Shown piece after piece: positions 16,533 to 26,128 of a DNA stretch of 36,907 nt (position 1 is the first letter of the stretch; each line of letters opens with the position of its first letter). The notes under the pieces are model-generated. The model had not been told where the DNA came from and ran no database searches. It saw nothing but the letters and a program-made list of their open reading frames with translations. Location of the stretch: assembly GCA_028685295.1 (NCBI GenBank), contig JAQUEL010000008.1, forward strand, positions 1 to 36,907. Direction: 5' to 3'. The position numbers were made by a program, and so were the translations under genes. The DNA is from a bacterium (GTDB lineage Bacteria; UBP13; UBA5359).

Positions 16533-17780
16533 ATGCGTAAATTACTATGGACAATTACATTGCTTGTTCTGGGTTTATCGGTAGGGTGCGGCTCTAAATC
16601 CGAAAAAATTATAGTCAAGTATGAAAATTGGGAGAGTCTTCCCTCTCAAATTGCTTTACACCAGGCGGTGGTCGATGCCTTTAATGCCGGACAGGAAGAA
16701 ATTTATGTAAAGCTTGTGCCGGTGCAGGGGGGGCCGGACAAGATCAAAGTGGAAATTGCCGGGGGCCTCGCACCGGATGTATTTTACTGGGGAGATAATA
16801 TGCTGCCGCCGCTGGCTGAAAAGGGAGCGGTATTTGATATCTCTGGTTTTATCAAAGAGAGCAAGCTGGATCTTACTCAGTATTATCGTCCTTTGCTGGA
16901 AAGTCTCAGCTATGGCAAAGCTGTTTATGGGTTACCCATATATTTCGGCACAACCGCTCTGGTATATAACAAAAATTTATTCGATGCTGCGAGCTTGTCG
17001 TATCCCCATGCCGGTTGGACATGGGATGATTTCAGAGTGACTGCCAGGAAGCTAACTAAGCATGAAAAGGGCAAAGCGTCGCAATTTGGTGCTCTGCTAC
17101 CCAGTCCCCTGGATGTTGTGTACAGCTTTGGAGGCAGCCTTTTTGATACCGAAGGCAAAAATTGCCTTGCAAACAGCAAGGAAACTATCTCTGCACTAAA
17201 GTTTTTACAGGCTTTGCAAAACACGGATAAATCACTGCCCTCGCGATCTCAGCTCGAAGGAGAAGATAAATATAAAAGTGCATTACAGATGTTTATGACC
17301 GGAAGGGTGGCCATGCTTTTAGCCCCTTCTTTTCTGCTGTCGCCTCTGAGTGATATAAAATCGTTCTCCTGGGATGTGGCTCCGTTGCCATTAAACTCTG
17401 ACAGAAAAAGGATAACTACTTTTTCGACTGGTACATTGCATATATCCTCACAAAGCAAAGTAAAAAGAGCTGCCTTTAAATTTATGAAATTTGCCTGCGG
17501 ACCGGAAGGCACGACTATCCTCGGAAAAGGGAGAAATTGCATTCCGCCTATCCCTGAAGTGGCCGACAAGACTTTTAAAATGCCTCCACCCGAGCATATA
17601 GGTATTTATGCCGATGCTTTGCATACTGCCAGACCTGTTCCTAAGATCGCCTGGTTCAATGAGTATATCACCTCTGTGTATAAACCGGAGATGGATCTGT
17701 TTTTACTGGGAAAACAGAGCGCAAAGCAAACCGCGGATAATTTAAAAAGAGAAGGGATGCATTTTATCGAAAAGAGGTAA
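16533..17780 (+). CDS. ABC sugar transporter solute-binding lipoprotein
   Basis: A 415-residue extracellular substrate-binding protein of family 1 (MalE/UgpB type). ATG 16533 has GAGGTG at 16521-16526. Signal region: LLWTITLLVLGLSVGCGSKS. The Cys after SVG is the likely lipidated residue, although the -3 position is Ser rather than Leu. The block IKVEIAGGLAPDVFYWGDNM, the later ALQMFMTGRVAMLLAPSFL and AAFKFMKFACGPEG are standard for the family. No permease or ATPase gene lies anywhere in the window, so it must borrow a transporter encoded elsewhere. It presumably captures the oligosaccharide made by the secreted enzymes. Confidence 0.9.
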   Translation: MRKLLWTITLLVLGLSVGCGSKSEKIIVKYENWESLPSQIALHQAVVDAFNAGQEEIYVKLVPVQGGPDKIKVEIAGGLAPDVFYWGDNMLPPLAEKGAVFDISGFIKESKLDLTQYYRPLLESLSYGKAVYGLPIYFGTTALVYNKNLFDAASLSYPHAGWTWDDFRVTARKLTKHEKGKASQFGALLPSPLDVVYSFGGSLFDTEGKNCLANSKETISALKFLQALQNTDKSLPSRSQLEGEDKYKSALQMFMTGRVAMLLAPSFLLSPLSDIKSFSWDVAPLPLNSDRKRITTFSTGTLHISSQSKVKRAAFKFMKFACGPEGTTILGKGRNCIPPIPEVADKTFKMPPPEHIGIYADALHTARPVPKIAWFNEYITSVYKPEMDLFLLGKQSAKQTADNLKREGMHFIEKR

Positions 17781-17788
17781 TATGAATT

Positions 17789-18781
17789 ATGAACGACAAT
17801 ATTATTGCACCTAGGCAAAAGAGTGTTGCCATACCCTGGGAGGAGCGGCCGCAGGGGTGCTCCGATATCATGTGGCGTTCAGAACGTAATCCGGTAATTC
17901 CCCGAGACCTTATACCAGTCTCCAACAGCATCTTCAACAGTGCCGTTGTTCCTTTTAGGGATGGGTATGCAGGAGTCTTTCGCTGTGACGATAAGAAGCG
18001 CGACATGCGATTGCATTTCGGCAGAAGCAGAGATGGTATAGCCTGGGAGATAGAACCACAGCCTATAGTTTTTGAATCTGAAGACGAAGAAATAGGAAAA
18101 TTTCAATATGCGTATGATCCAAGGGTTTGCCGGCTGGAAGATCGCTACTATATAACATGGTGCAACGGATATCACGGGCCAACCATAGCCATAGGCTATA
18201 CTTATGATTTCAAGCGCTGTCGTCTGCTGGAGAATGCCTTTCTGCCCTATAACAGGAATGGAGTTCTGTTTCCACGCAAGATCAAAGGCAAGTTTGCCAT
18301 GCTGAGCCGCCCCAGCGATACGGGGCATACCCGTTTCGGGGATATCTTCTACAGCGAAAGCCCCGATATGATTTACTGGGGGCGACACCGTTTTGTCATG
18401 GGTCCCGTAGGAGAGGGGTGGCAAAGCACCAAAATAGGAGCCGGTCCCGTGCCTATAGAGACGGAAGAGGGCTGGCTGCTGATATATCATGGAGTTTTGA
18501 ATTCTTGTAACGGCTTTGTATATAGTACCGGGGCTGCTTTGCTGGATTTGGAAGAGCCATGGAAGCTTATTCATAGAACGGCTCCGTATATCTTATCACC
18601 ACAGACACTCTATGAGTGCGTAGGCGATGTGCCCAATGTCGTCTTCCCCTGCGCTGCGCTCCATGATAAAGCAACCGGGCGGATAGCCGTCTACTATGGA
18701 GCAGCCGATACGGTTACCTGCCTGGCATATACCAGGATTGACTGGCTGCTGGAGTTTGTAAAATCCAACAGCATTATCTGA
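17789..18781 (+). CDS. GH130-family glycoside phosphorylase
   Basis: This 330-residue protein has a five-bladed beta-propeller layout. The N-terminal [10 protein letters not shown] and [20 protein letters not shown] blocks and the catalytic [20 protein letters not shown] (D110) match GH130. [10 protein letters not shown]-like residues close the protein. Characterised members cleave beta-mannosides with phosphate, yielding mannose 1-phosphate; a few are hydrolases. It starts eight bases after the binding-protein stop; AAGAGG at 17771-17776 serves as a somewhat distant ribosome binding site. An out-of-frame ATG at 17782 opens only ten codons. It is the last gene of the LacI cassette and the strongest clue that the substrate contains beta-linked mannose. 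Confidence 0.85.
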   Translation: MNDNIIAPRQKSVAIPWEERPQGCSDIMWRSERNPVIPRDLIPVSNSIFNSAVVPFRDGYAGVFRCDDKKRDMRLHFGRSRDGIAWEIEPQPIVFESEDEEIGKFQYAYDPRVCRLEDRYYITWCNGYHGPTIAIGYTYDFKRCRLLENAFLPYNRNGVLFPRKIKGKFAMLSRPSDTGHTRFGDIFYSESPDMIYWGRHRFVMGPVGEGWQSTKIGAGPVPIETEEGWLLIYHGVLNSCNGFVYSTGAALLDLEEPWKLIHRTAPYILSPQTLYECVGDVPNVVFPCAALHDKATGRIAVYYGAADTVTCLAYTRIDWLLEFVKSNSII

Positions 18782-18800
18782 TATTTACTCGAATGTCGGG

Positions 18801-18878
18801 AGCTTAGGGGCCAGGTTTTGCGATTTGAAGCAAGGCATAGCAGAATAGCCGTATGGCCAAACCTGGGCTGGACGAGCT
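18801..18878. other. Compact foldable element (three-way junction) of unknown function
   Basis: CCAGGTTT (18811-18818) pairs perfectly with AAACCTGG (18859-18866). Inside, TTGC (18818-18821) pairs with GCAA (18830-18833), and directly after it GGCATA (18834-18839) pairs with TATGGCC (18852-18858) with one bulged G. The arms abut with no linkers. AGCT at 18801-18804 and 18875-18878 could extend the outer stem after an internal loop. No run of T follows, so a simple Rho-independent terminator is unlikely. It lies between the GH130 stop and the SpoIID promoter. It may be a structured RNA, a 3'-end processing signal or a small inverted-repeat element. Confidence 0.4.
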
Positions 18879-18946
18879 GTTTAAAGAAACGACAAGGAAT
18901 ACAAGGAATAGGGGGCGGAACTGTTATTTTGCAAATTGAGCCTCTT

Positions 18947-18975
18947 TTGTCATCTTTGGGGTATAGAGGTATAAT
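18947..18975 (+). promoter_or_regulatory. Sigma-70-type promoter of the SpoIID-domain gene
   Basis: TTGTCA (18947-18952) and a perfect TATAAT (18970-18975) are separated by 17 bases. Predicted transcription start is near 18982, which leaves a leader of about 38 bases before ATG 19020. It marks the beginning of a new transcription unit after the sugar cassette. Confidence 0.7.
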
Positions 18976-19019
18976 CTCTTGTATTGACCGGCAATGATGC
19001 TAAAGCGGAGATCGAACCG

Positions 19020-20510
19020 ATGCGATATAGAGCCCATATTATTCTAACGGCTGCAATAATGATAGAGTTACTTAGCGGTGCTGCATGGAGGTGGGGTGTC
19101 TTATATCTTTTGGGCGTTATCATATATACGGGGGTTTCATATCGACGGGAAATAAATATAAGAATGGTGGTAACTGCTCTGGCTGTTGCAGGCACGATCC
19201 TATCTACAGCAGCTGCCGGTTTTTCCGAGCCTGAGCGTATGATAAGAATCGGATTAGGCAAGAATTTGTCGAGCGTAACATTATCCGCTTCAGATTGGCG
19301 TCTTTATGACAGTATCAATCAGGATCCTGTGCTGAGTGGCAGGGGAGAGATCACTTTTCAGGCTGTAATGGCGACAGAGGCTTCAGCAGATGCAAATGCA
19401 GAAGGCGGCATAAGCACCGAAGGAGCAATTATCAAGAGTGTATCCGCAGCCGGAATCTGCAGCAGGAGCGGTCCCTTTCGTCTGCTTCCGGGCGGTCCTA
19501 ACCAGGTAATGGTTTATGCCGGCAAGCGCTATCGTGGTTTGGCGGAGGTCCGGTTGAACGGAAAGGGACAGTTGGCTATTATAAATGTACTGCCGTTGGA
19601 GCAGTATCTTTATGGTGTCATCAACTGCGAGATGCCGGCAGGCTGGAGTGCTGAGGCCCTCAAAGCCCAGGCGGTGGTGGCCCGCACCTATGCCTTGAAG
19701 AATGCCGGCAAGCATCAGGTGGAGGGCTTCAATCTTTGCAGCGACGTACATTGCCAGGTTTATGGTGGGCTGGACCGTGAACACCCCAATGGTATCAGGG
19801 CTGTGCGTGAAACAGCGGGAGAGATCCTGGCCTGGAACGGGCAGCCGATAGATAGTGTCTTCCACGCTTCCTGTGGCGGCTATACGGAGGATGCCGCCAA
19901 CGTCTGGGCAGGGGAAGTGCCCTATCTTAAAGCGGTTCCCTGCAGTACCGACGATCCGGCTTCTTTAAAATTTCCTCTCGATTCCCTTTATCGTGAATTC
20001 GTTCTTATCGGGCCCTGGCTCTCAGATTACCCGCAGGCTCTCTGTCGTCGTTCCAGAGTTTACCGCTGGCGTCAGGTTCTGACTATGCCCCAAGCGGAGA
20101 AGCTGCTGAGAGATAAGGTGCCGCTGTTATCAGGGCGTAACGGAACGGGAAAACTGATGGATATCCGGGTAACGGAACGCAGTCCGGCCGGAAGGGCTAC
20201 CGCTGTGGAGGTAGTCTGCAATAACGGTAATTATAAGGTGGAGCGTGACCGGATACGGTCCTTTTTAGGAGGACTTAAGAGCACCCTCTTTATTATTAGA
20301 ACTGTATATGATAAGGAAGGTCGCGCCCGTGCTTTCGGCTTTGAAGGCGGCGGCTGGGGACATGGCGTGGGCCTTTGTCAGACTGGAGCTGATGGATTGG
20401 CGCGTGCCGGCTGGAAGTACGATGCTATACTGAAGCATTACTATCAAGGCGTTTCTTTGGTGAAGCCTGATGCAGGAGGCGAAGAGTGTCCGGTATTCCC
20501 CAAGTCTTAG
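19020..20510 (+). CDS. SpoIID/LytB domain protein, membrane-anchored
   Basis: A 496-residue protein from ATG 19020 (CGGAG at 19006-19010; an upstream TTG at 18984 sits on the transcription start). Three hydrophobic helices come first (about residues 5-23, 25-41, 49-69), then an external part with a SpoIID domain. Signature blocks are EQYLYGVINCEMPAGWSAEA, LKAQAVVARTYALKNAGKH and the VFHASCGGYTEDAANVW motif. The last block contains GGGWGHGVGLCQTGADGLAR, also typical. SpoIID proteins are lytic transglycosylases cutting denuded peptidoglycan. Outside spore formers the family is widespread and probably acts in cell-wall remodelling, so its presence does not imply sporulation. Its end overlaps thiD by 25 bases. 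Confidence 0.9.
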   Translation: MRYRAHIILTAAIMIELLSGAAWRWGVLYLLGVIIYTGVSYRREINIRMVVTALAVAGTILSTAAAGFSEPERMIRIGLGKNLSSVTLSASDWRLYDSINQDPVLSGRGEITFQAVMATEASADANAEGGISTEGAIIKSVSAAGICSRSGPFRLLPGGPNQVMVYAGKRYRGLAEVRLNGKGQLAIINVLPLEQYLYGVINCEMPAGWSAEALKAQAVVARTYALKNAGKHQVEGFNLCSDVHCQVYGGLDREHPNGIRAVRETAGEILAWNGQPIDSVFHASCGGYTEDAANVWAGEVPYLKAVPCSTDDPASLKFPLDSLYREFVLIGPWLSDYPQALCRRSRVYRWRQVLTMPQAEKLLRDKVPLLSGRNGTGKLMDIRVTERSPAGRATAVEVVCNNGNYKVERDRIRSFLGGLKSTLFIIRTVYDKEGRARAFGFEGGGWGHGVGLCQTGADGLARAGWKYDAILKHYYQGVSLVKPDAGGEECPVFPKS

Positions 20511-21259
20511 CTTTTGGCGGCACAGACAGCAGTGGCGGCAGCGGATTATCAGCAGATCAACGAGCGGTTAGAGATGGTGGCGGGTATCTGTTCGGTATAG
20601 TGACGGCGGTAACGGCTCAGGGGCCGGCAGGCGTGGCCTCGGTAATTCCTATATCTGCAGAAGGCGTACGGGATCAGGCTGAAGCTATTCTTAAGGAGGG
20701 CTTGCGTCCCGATGCAATAAAGTGCGGTATGCTGGTGAATGCTGCTGTTGTATCGACTGTGGCCGATATCATTGCCGAATACTCTTTATCAAATCTGGTG
20801 TTGGATCCGGTGATTTTATCGACTTCCGGACGATGCTTGCTGGACGGCGAGGGTATAAAGATGCTCAAACAAAGGCTTTTGCCTCTAACGACGCTGGTTA
20901 CTCCCAACATACCTGAGGCTGAATGGCTGACTGGAGTGCAGATCAGGAAAGAGGATGATATGCATCAGGTTATCTCCATTTTGATGAAGCACGGAGTGCA
21001 GGCAGTATTGCTCAAAGGCGGACATGCAACCGGCGACGAGGTAATGGATATTCTCTATGACGGCACCGGTTTTCAGCGCTATCTTCATCGGCGTCTGCCC
21101 GGCAATCCCCGAGGCACCGGCTGTACTCTGGCTTCAGCTGTGAGTGTCCGTCTGGCAGGGGGTATGGAGATGGCGACAGCGGTATTCCAAAGCTTGGACT
21201 ATATGCAGCAGGTTATATCCACTGCAGCAGATATAGGGGGAGTAACGGTTCTAACGTAA
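20486..21259 (+). CDS. thiD: Hydroxymethylpyrimidine/phosphomethylpyrimidine kinase
   Basis: A 257-residue ribokinase-fold enzyme that phosphorylates HMP and HMP phosphate in thiamine synthesis. Diagnostic blocks are FGGTDSSGGSGLSADQRAV at the N-terminus, AIKCGMLVNAAVV, VLDPVILSTSGRCLL and the anion hole/base RGTGCTLASAVSVRLAGG. The length is normal for ThiD. It starts at GTG 20486 with GAGGCGAAGA directly upstream, inside the end of the SpoIID gene, so the two are translationally linked. No other thiamine gene is nearby. A pyridoxal-kinase-like specificity cannot be excluded from sequence alone. Confidence 0.85.
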   Translation: MSGIPQVLAFGGTDSSGGSGLSADQRAVRDGGGYLFGIVTAVTAQGPAGVASVIPISAEGVRDQAEAILKEGLRPDAIKCGMLVNAAVVSTVADIIAEYSLSNLVLDPVILSTSGRCLLDGEGIKMLKQRLLPLTTLVTPNIPEAEWLTGVQIRKEDDMHQVISILMKHGVQAVLLKGGHATGDEVMDILYDGTGFQRYLHRRLPGNPRGTGCTLASAVSVRLAGGMEMATAVFQSLDYMQQVISTAADIGGVTVLT

Positions 21260-21285
21260 CGGCGGGTACGTATTATGCAAAGAAC

Positions 21286-21324
21286 GACTCTCATGTATAA
21301 TTCGGCAGGATAAGAGAGTCTTTT
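21286..21324 (+). terminator. Possible terminator after thiD
   Basis: GACTCTC (21286-21292) pairs perfectly with GAGAGTC (21314-21320), followed by TTTT. The 21-base loop is longer than usual and the T run is short, so this is weak as an intrinsic terminator. The loop also contains TATAAT (21296-21301), which may be a -10 box for the next gene. Confidence 0.35.
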
Positions 21325-21363
21325 GTTGAAATCTATCTTATAAAGGTAAAGGAGAAAGTTTTA

Positions 21364-22437
21364 GTGAGAGCAATGATATTGGCCGCCGGCATCGGATCAC
21401 GCCTGGATCCCCTGACCAGCGGCCTTCCCAAACCTATGGTTCCTATCGCCAATCGGCCGGTTATGGAGCATATTCTGAATCTTCTATCTGATCAGGGTGT
21501 GGACGAAGTTATAATAAACCTTCACTATCTGCAGGATAGTATTGAGGAGTATTTCGGAGATGGTTCTTCTCTGGGGATGAAGCTGATTTATTCTCGGGAA
21601 AAAAAGTTGATGGGCACGGCCGGCGGCTTGCGCCGGGTGGGAGATTTCTTTAACGATACCTTTATAGTCATAGGCGGCGATGATCTGACTGCCATGCCCG
21701 TATCAAAGGTAGTGGAGCATCATCGACAAAACGGGGCTCTGGCTACTATCGCCCTGTCGGAAGTGGAGGACCCTTCCAATTTCGGTATTGTGGTTATCGA
21801 TGACGATGGGCGCATTGAGCGTTTTCAGGAGAAACCGGAACCGGAGGAGGCTTTCAGCCGTCTGGCCAATACGGGAATTTACGTTTTTGAACCGGAGATA
21901 ATGGATTATATTCCGGAGAACGAGTTTTATGATTTTGGACGTCAGGTCTTTCCTGATCTATTGAAGCAAGGTGCGCCGTTTTACGGATTGGCGCTTAAGG
22001 ATTATTGGTGTGATGTCGGCACGCTCAGGCAGTACAGAGACGCCAATTACGATGTCCTGGGGGGCAGGTGCCCGGTAAATGGCTATGAAGGTATCTCTGG
22101 AAAGACTAAAGTCGCCGAAGGAGCCATTATTTCGGAACCGGTGATTTTGGGACCGGGAACAGTAGTGGAAACTGGAGCATTCATAGGTCCCGATACGGTT
22201 ATAGGTGCCGGCTGTCGGATAGCTTCCGGCGCCGTAATCAGCGCTTCCGTACTCTGGGAGAATTGCAATATTGAGGCGGAGGCCAGGCTTGACGGGTGTG
22301 TTCTGGGCCGGAACTGCACTGTAGGCCGGAGAGCCGTTATAGGCTCAATGGCTGTTTTGGGAGACGACTGCCTGGTAAATGCAGGAAACAGAGTGGGACC
22401 GGAATCCAGGGTGGCTGCCGGAACCGTAGTCAAATAG
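21364..22437 (+). CDS. Sugar-1-phosphate nucleotidyltransferase (GDP-mannose pyrophosphorylase-like)
   Basis: A 357-residue protein. GTG 21364 has AAAGGAG at 21348-21354 upstream. Residues 1-235 are an NTP_transferase domain: AMILAAGIGSRLDPLTSGLP, KPMVPIANRPVMEHIL, the GGDDLTA metal region, EKPEPEEA and NTGIYVFEPEI. From about 245 a left-handed beta-helix of hexapeptide repeats follows (GPGTVVETGAFIGPDTVIGA and on), as in mannose-1-phosphate guanylyltransferases and related NDP-sugar synthases. The exact sugar is not certain. GDP-mannose is attractive, since the GH130 enzyme 3 kb upstream should yield mannose 1-phosphate, but the genes are in different transcription units. Confidence 0.8.
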   Translation: MRAMILAAGIGSRLDPLTSGLPKPMVPIANRPVMEHILNLLSDQGVDEVIINLHYLQDSIEEYFGDGSSLGMKLIYSREKKLMGTAGGLRRVGDFFNDTFIVIGGDDLTAMPVSKVVEHHRQNGALATIALSEVEDPSNFGIVVIDDDGRIERFQEKPEPEEAFSRLANTGIYVFEPEIMDYIPENEFYDFGRQVFPDLLKQGAPFYGLALKDYWCDVGTLRQYRDANYDVLGGRCPVNGYEGISGKTKVAEGAIISEPVILGPGTVVETGAFIGPDTVIGAGCRIASGAVISASVLWENCNIEAEARLDGCVLGRNCTVGRRAVIGSMAVLGDDCLVNAGNRVGPESRVAAGTVVK

Positions 22438-22503
22438 CTTTTTAGGCTGAAGGAGGGTATTGAGGATTGCAATCATTCAGGCCGGTTTAAAAAGGTGGTA
22501 GTA

Positions 22504-22512
22504 TGATATAAT
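22504..22512 (+). promoter_or_regulatory. Extended -10 promoter of the SAM-cycle operon
   Basis: TGATATAAT (22504-22512) combines a perfect TATAAT with the TGn extension, and no convincing -35 box precedes it (TTTAAA at 22486-22491 is 15 bases away). The start of transcription would be near 22519, giving a leader of about 135 bases before the kinase gene. Confidence 0.55.
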
Positions 22513-22518
22513 ATATCC

Positions 22519-22653
22519 TGTTATTGAATAATTTACTCCTAAGGCAAGTAGATAGAGAGAGGCTTAAGGCATGTAGCCATGGCACAGGGTAGTAGTGCTT
22601 GAGCGTAAATTTCGTCAATCTTTAGCCTTCAGATTTATTTACGTGAGGTTGTT
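22519..22653 (+). promoter_or_regulatory. Structured 5' leader of the SAM-cycle operon, candidate riboswitch
   Basis: The leader can fold into a three-way junction. P1 is GCTTAAG (22562-22568) with CTTGAGC (22598-22604), seven pairs including one G-U. P2 is CATG (22570-22573) with CATG (22578-22581). P3 is CAC (22583-22585) with GTG (22595-22597). A second hairpin pairs GTAAAT (22605-22610) with ATTTAC (22637-22642), with AATC/GATT inside it, and ends two bases before the ribosome binding site GAGG (22645-22648). Its loop contains GCCTT (22625-22629), which could alternatively pair with AAGGC at 22566-22570 or 22541-22545, giving a switch or pseudoknot. I do not see the conserved core of the SAM-I riboswitch or of known SAH riboswitches. 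The function is inferred from position before kinase-ahcY-metK. Confidence 0.45.
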
Positions 22654-23589
22654 ATGTCGCTCCTGGTTATAGGCTCAATTGCTCTGGATACGGTACGGAC
22701 ACCATTCGGCATAGTAGAGGATGCCCTGGGAGGTGCCGCAGTGTATGCCTCCTGCGCCGCTTCTTTCTTTACCGATGTGGCTATCGTTGGTGTGGCCGGA
22801 AGGGATTTCCCCTCTCAGCATACGGAATTTCTTTTCTCTAGAAATATAGACCTTTCCGGTCTGGAGATAGCCGACGGGCAGACCTTTCGCTGGTCGGGAC
22901 GCTATGATTTCGATTTGAACCTGGCTCATACGCTGCAGACACAGCTTAACGTGTTTGCCGATTTCAGGCCCATACTGGGGCAGGAACAGCGTCAGGCCCC
23001 CTATGTGTTCCTGGCTAATATGGACCCGGAAATTCAGCTGCATATTCTGGATCAGTTGGAGAACCCGGAACTGATAGCCTGCGATACCATGAATTTCTGG
23101 ATAGACGGCAAACCGGAGGCTCTCAGGCAGGTTGTTTCAAGATCGGATATTCTGTTTATCAATGATGCCGAGGCTCGTCAGCTGTGTAATACTCCTTCTT
23201 TGATCAAAGCTGCCAGAGAATTGCATAATATGGGCCTGCGGGCAGTGGTAATTAAAAAGGGCGAGCACGGCTCGATGATGTTATGCGATGAAGGCTTCTT
23301 TGCTGCGCCCTCCTACCCTCTGGAGGAAGTCAGAGATCCCACCGGCGCCGGTGACAGCTTTGCCGGCGGGTTTATGGGATATATTGCTTCCGAGCATGAT
23401 TACGGCACAGATTCCCTGCGTTGTGCCGTTATTTGCGGCAGCGTAGTGGCCGCTTACAATGTCGAGGAATTCAGCCTGGATAGAATAAAGCGGCTGGATT
23501 GTAATGATATAGCCGTCCGTTTCAATGAGTTTAAGCACCTTTCCACCTTCGAATCTCCCGGTGCGCTGCTATCTGTTAGTCTGGAGTAA
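22654..23589 (+). CDS. PfkB-family kinase, probable adenosine kinase of the SAM cycle
   Basis: A 311-residue ribokinase-fold kinase. It begins SLLVIGSIALDTVRTPFG, followed by EDALGGAAVYASCAAS; near the C-terminus VRDPTGAGDSFAGGFMGYIA carries the anion hole and catalytic Asp. ATG 22654 has GAGG at 22645-22648. The next two genes are S-adenosylhomocysteine hydrolase and methionine adenosyltransferase. Removal of adenosine drives the hydrolase forward, so phosphorylation of adenosine to AMP is the simplest role. The same kinase-ahcY-metK neighbourhood occurs in several bacterial phyla. Sequence alone would also allow a sugar substrate. Confidence 0.8.
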   Translation: MSLLVIGSIALDTVRTPFGIVEDALGGAAVYASCAASFFTDVAIVGVAGRDFPSQHTEFLFSRNIDLSGLEIADGQTFRWSGRYDFDLNLAHTLQTQLNVFADFRPILGQEQRQAPYVFLANMDPEIQLHILDQLENPELIACDTMNFWIDGKPEALRQVVSRSDILFINDAEARQLCNTPSLIKAARELHNMGLRAVVIKKGEHGSMMLCDEGFFAAPSYPLEEVRDPTGAGDSFAGGFMGYIASEHDYGTDSLRCAVICGSVVAAYNVEEFSLDRIKRLDCNDIAVRFNEFKHLSTFESPGALLSVSLE

Positions 23590-24882
<1,293 letters not shown>

Positions 24883-24922
24883 TCAACAGAACCGGAACAC
24901 CTAAACAGGAGGCTTAAAGCAA

Positions 24923-26128
24923 ATGGATATATCATCTAAAGGTTGTTATCTCTTTACTTCCGAATCAGTAACGGAGGGCCATCCGGATAAAATGGCCGAT
25001 CAGATATCGGATACTGTTTTGGATGCAATTATAGCTAAGGATCCCTTGGCCAGAGTGGCCTGTGAGACCTTGCTGACCACCGGATTGGTAATGGTTGCCG
25101 GGGAAATTACCACCGGTTGCTATGTGGATATACCCGAGATTGTTCGGCGTACCATCGGCGAGATAGGCTATACCAGAGCCAAATATGGCTTTGATAATGA
25201 AACCTGTGGAGTTCTGGTATCCATCAAGGAGCAATCCACCGATATTGCCATGGGTGTAGATAAATCTTTTGAAGCCAAGGGCGGCGAGGTGGTGCATGAA
25301 GATCTGGAAGCTCTGGGGGCCGGGGATCAGGGGTTGATGTTCGGCTATGCCACCAATGAAACAGAAGAGCTGATGCCCATGCCCATCAGCCTGGCGCATA
25401 AGCTGGCTCAACGCCTGGCAGAGGTGCGTAAAGACGGCACTATGCCCTACTTGCGCCCGGACGGCAAATCCCAAATTACTATTCGTTATGAGAACCATCG
25501 TCCGGTAGAGATCGATTCCGTGCTCATAGCCGCTCAGCACTGTCCTAAGGAGAGCTGGGAGAAAATCCGGGATGACGTTATAGAGAACGTCATTAATCCA
25601 GTACTGCCGAAGGAAATGATCTCAAAGAGCATCAAATACTATATCAATCCTACAGGACGCTTTGTTATCGGCGGCCCGCAGGGCGATACCGGCCTGACCG
25701 GGCGAAAGATTATCATTGATACTTATGGCGGTATGGCCCGACACGGCGGCGGAGCCTTCTCCGGCAAGGACCCCACCAAGGTAGATCGTTCAGCCGGATA
25801 TGCCGCCCGCTGGGCTGCCAAGAATGTGGTGGCTGCCAGGCTGGCAGAACGCTGTGAAGTTCAACTGGCCTATGCCATCGGTATAGCCAGGCCTCTTTCC
25901 ATCATGGTAGATACCTTCGGCACCGGGGCCATAGATGATTCCCACATTGCCGCCCTGATAGAGAGCAACTTTGATTTGCGGCCGGGAATGATTATCAAAG
26001 AGCTGGACTTGAGACGCCCGATTTACAGGCAAACGGCAGCCTATGGGCACTTCGGCCGTCCCGACCTGGACCTGCCCTGGGAGCGTACCGACAGAGCCGC
26101 CGAATTGAGGCGACAGGCAGGGTTGTGA
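24923..26128 (+). CDS. metK: S-adenosylmethionine synthetase
   Basis: A 401-residue cytoplasmic enzyme that makes S-adenosylmethionine from methionine and ATP. Hallmarks are [20 protein letters not shown] at the N-terminus, the [12 protein letters not shown] signature, and the second signature [20 protein letters not shown]. Length and domain order are standard. ATG 24923 follows ACAGGAGG with normal spacing. The stop overlaps the comF start (GTGA), so comF is co-translated. Confidence 0.97.
   Translation: MDISSKGCYLFTSESVTEGHPDKMADQISDTVLDAIIAKDPLARVACETLLTTGLVMVAGEITTGCYVDIPEIVRRTIGEIGYTRAKYGFDNETCGVLVSIKEQSTDIAMGVDKSFEAKGGEVVHEDLEALGAGDQGLMFGYATNETEELMPMPISLAHKLAQRLAEVRKDGTMPYLRPDGKSQITIRYENHRPVEIDSVLIAAQHCPKESWEKIRDDVIENVINPVLPKEMISKSIKYYINPTGRFVIGGPQGDTGLTGRKIIIDTYGGMARHGGGAFSGKDPTKVDRSAGYAARWAAKNVVAARLAERCEVQLAYAIGIARPLSIMVDTFGTGAIDDSHIAALIESNFDLRPGMIIKELDLRRPIYRQTAAYGHFGRPDLDLPWERTDRAAELRRQAGL

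Noticed and set aside
17782-17814. ATG 17782 as start of a short leader peptide before GH130
   Set aside because: It opens ten codons out of frame with GH130 and closes at once; no attenuator-like structure accompanies it.
17879-18574. 231-codon minus-strand reading frame
   Set aside because: It is antisense to the GH130 gene, whose motifs are conserved; the frame is a by-product of its codon pattern.
19020-20510. SpoIID domain as evidence for endospore formation
   Set aside because: The family is common in non-sporulating phyla and no other sporulation gene is present.
22460-22501. Small ORF (TTG start, RIAIIQAGLKRW) with AGGAGG upstream at 22451-22456
   Set aside because: The ribosome binding site is good, but the ORF has only 13 codons, precedes the predicted promoter start and has no features beyond chance resemblance to a Rossmann start.
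22586-22598. Resemblance of AGGGTAGTAGTGC to the T-box sequence
   Set aside because: The match to AGGGTGGTACCGC is partial, the leader of about 135 bases is too short for a normal T-box, and no specifier stem is visible. A covariance scan should still settle it.
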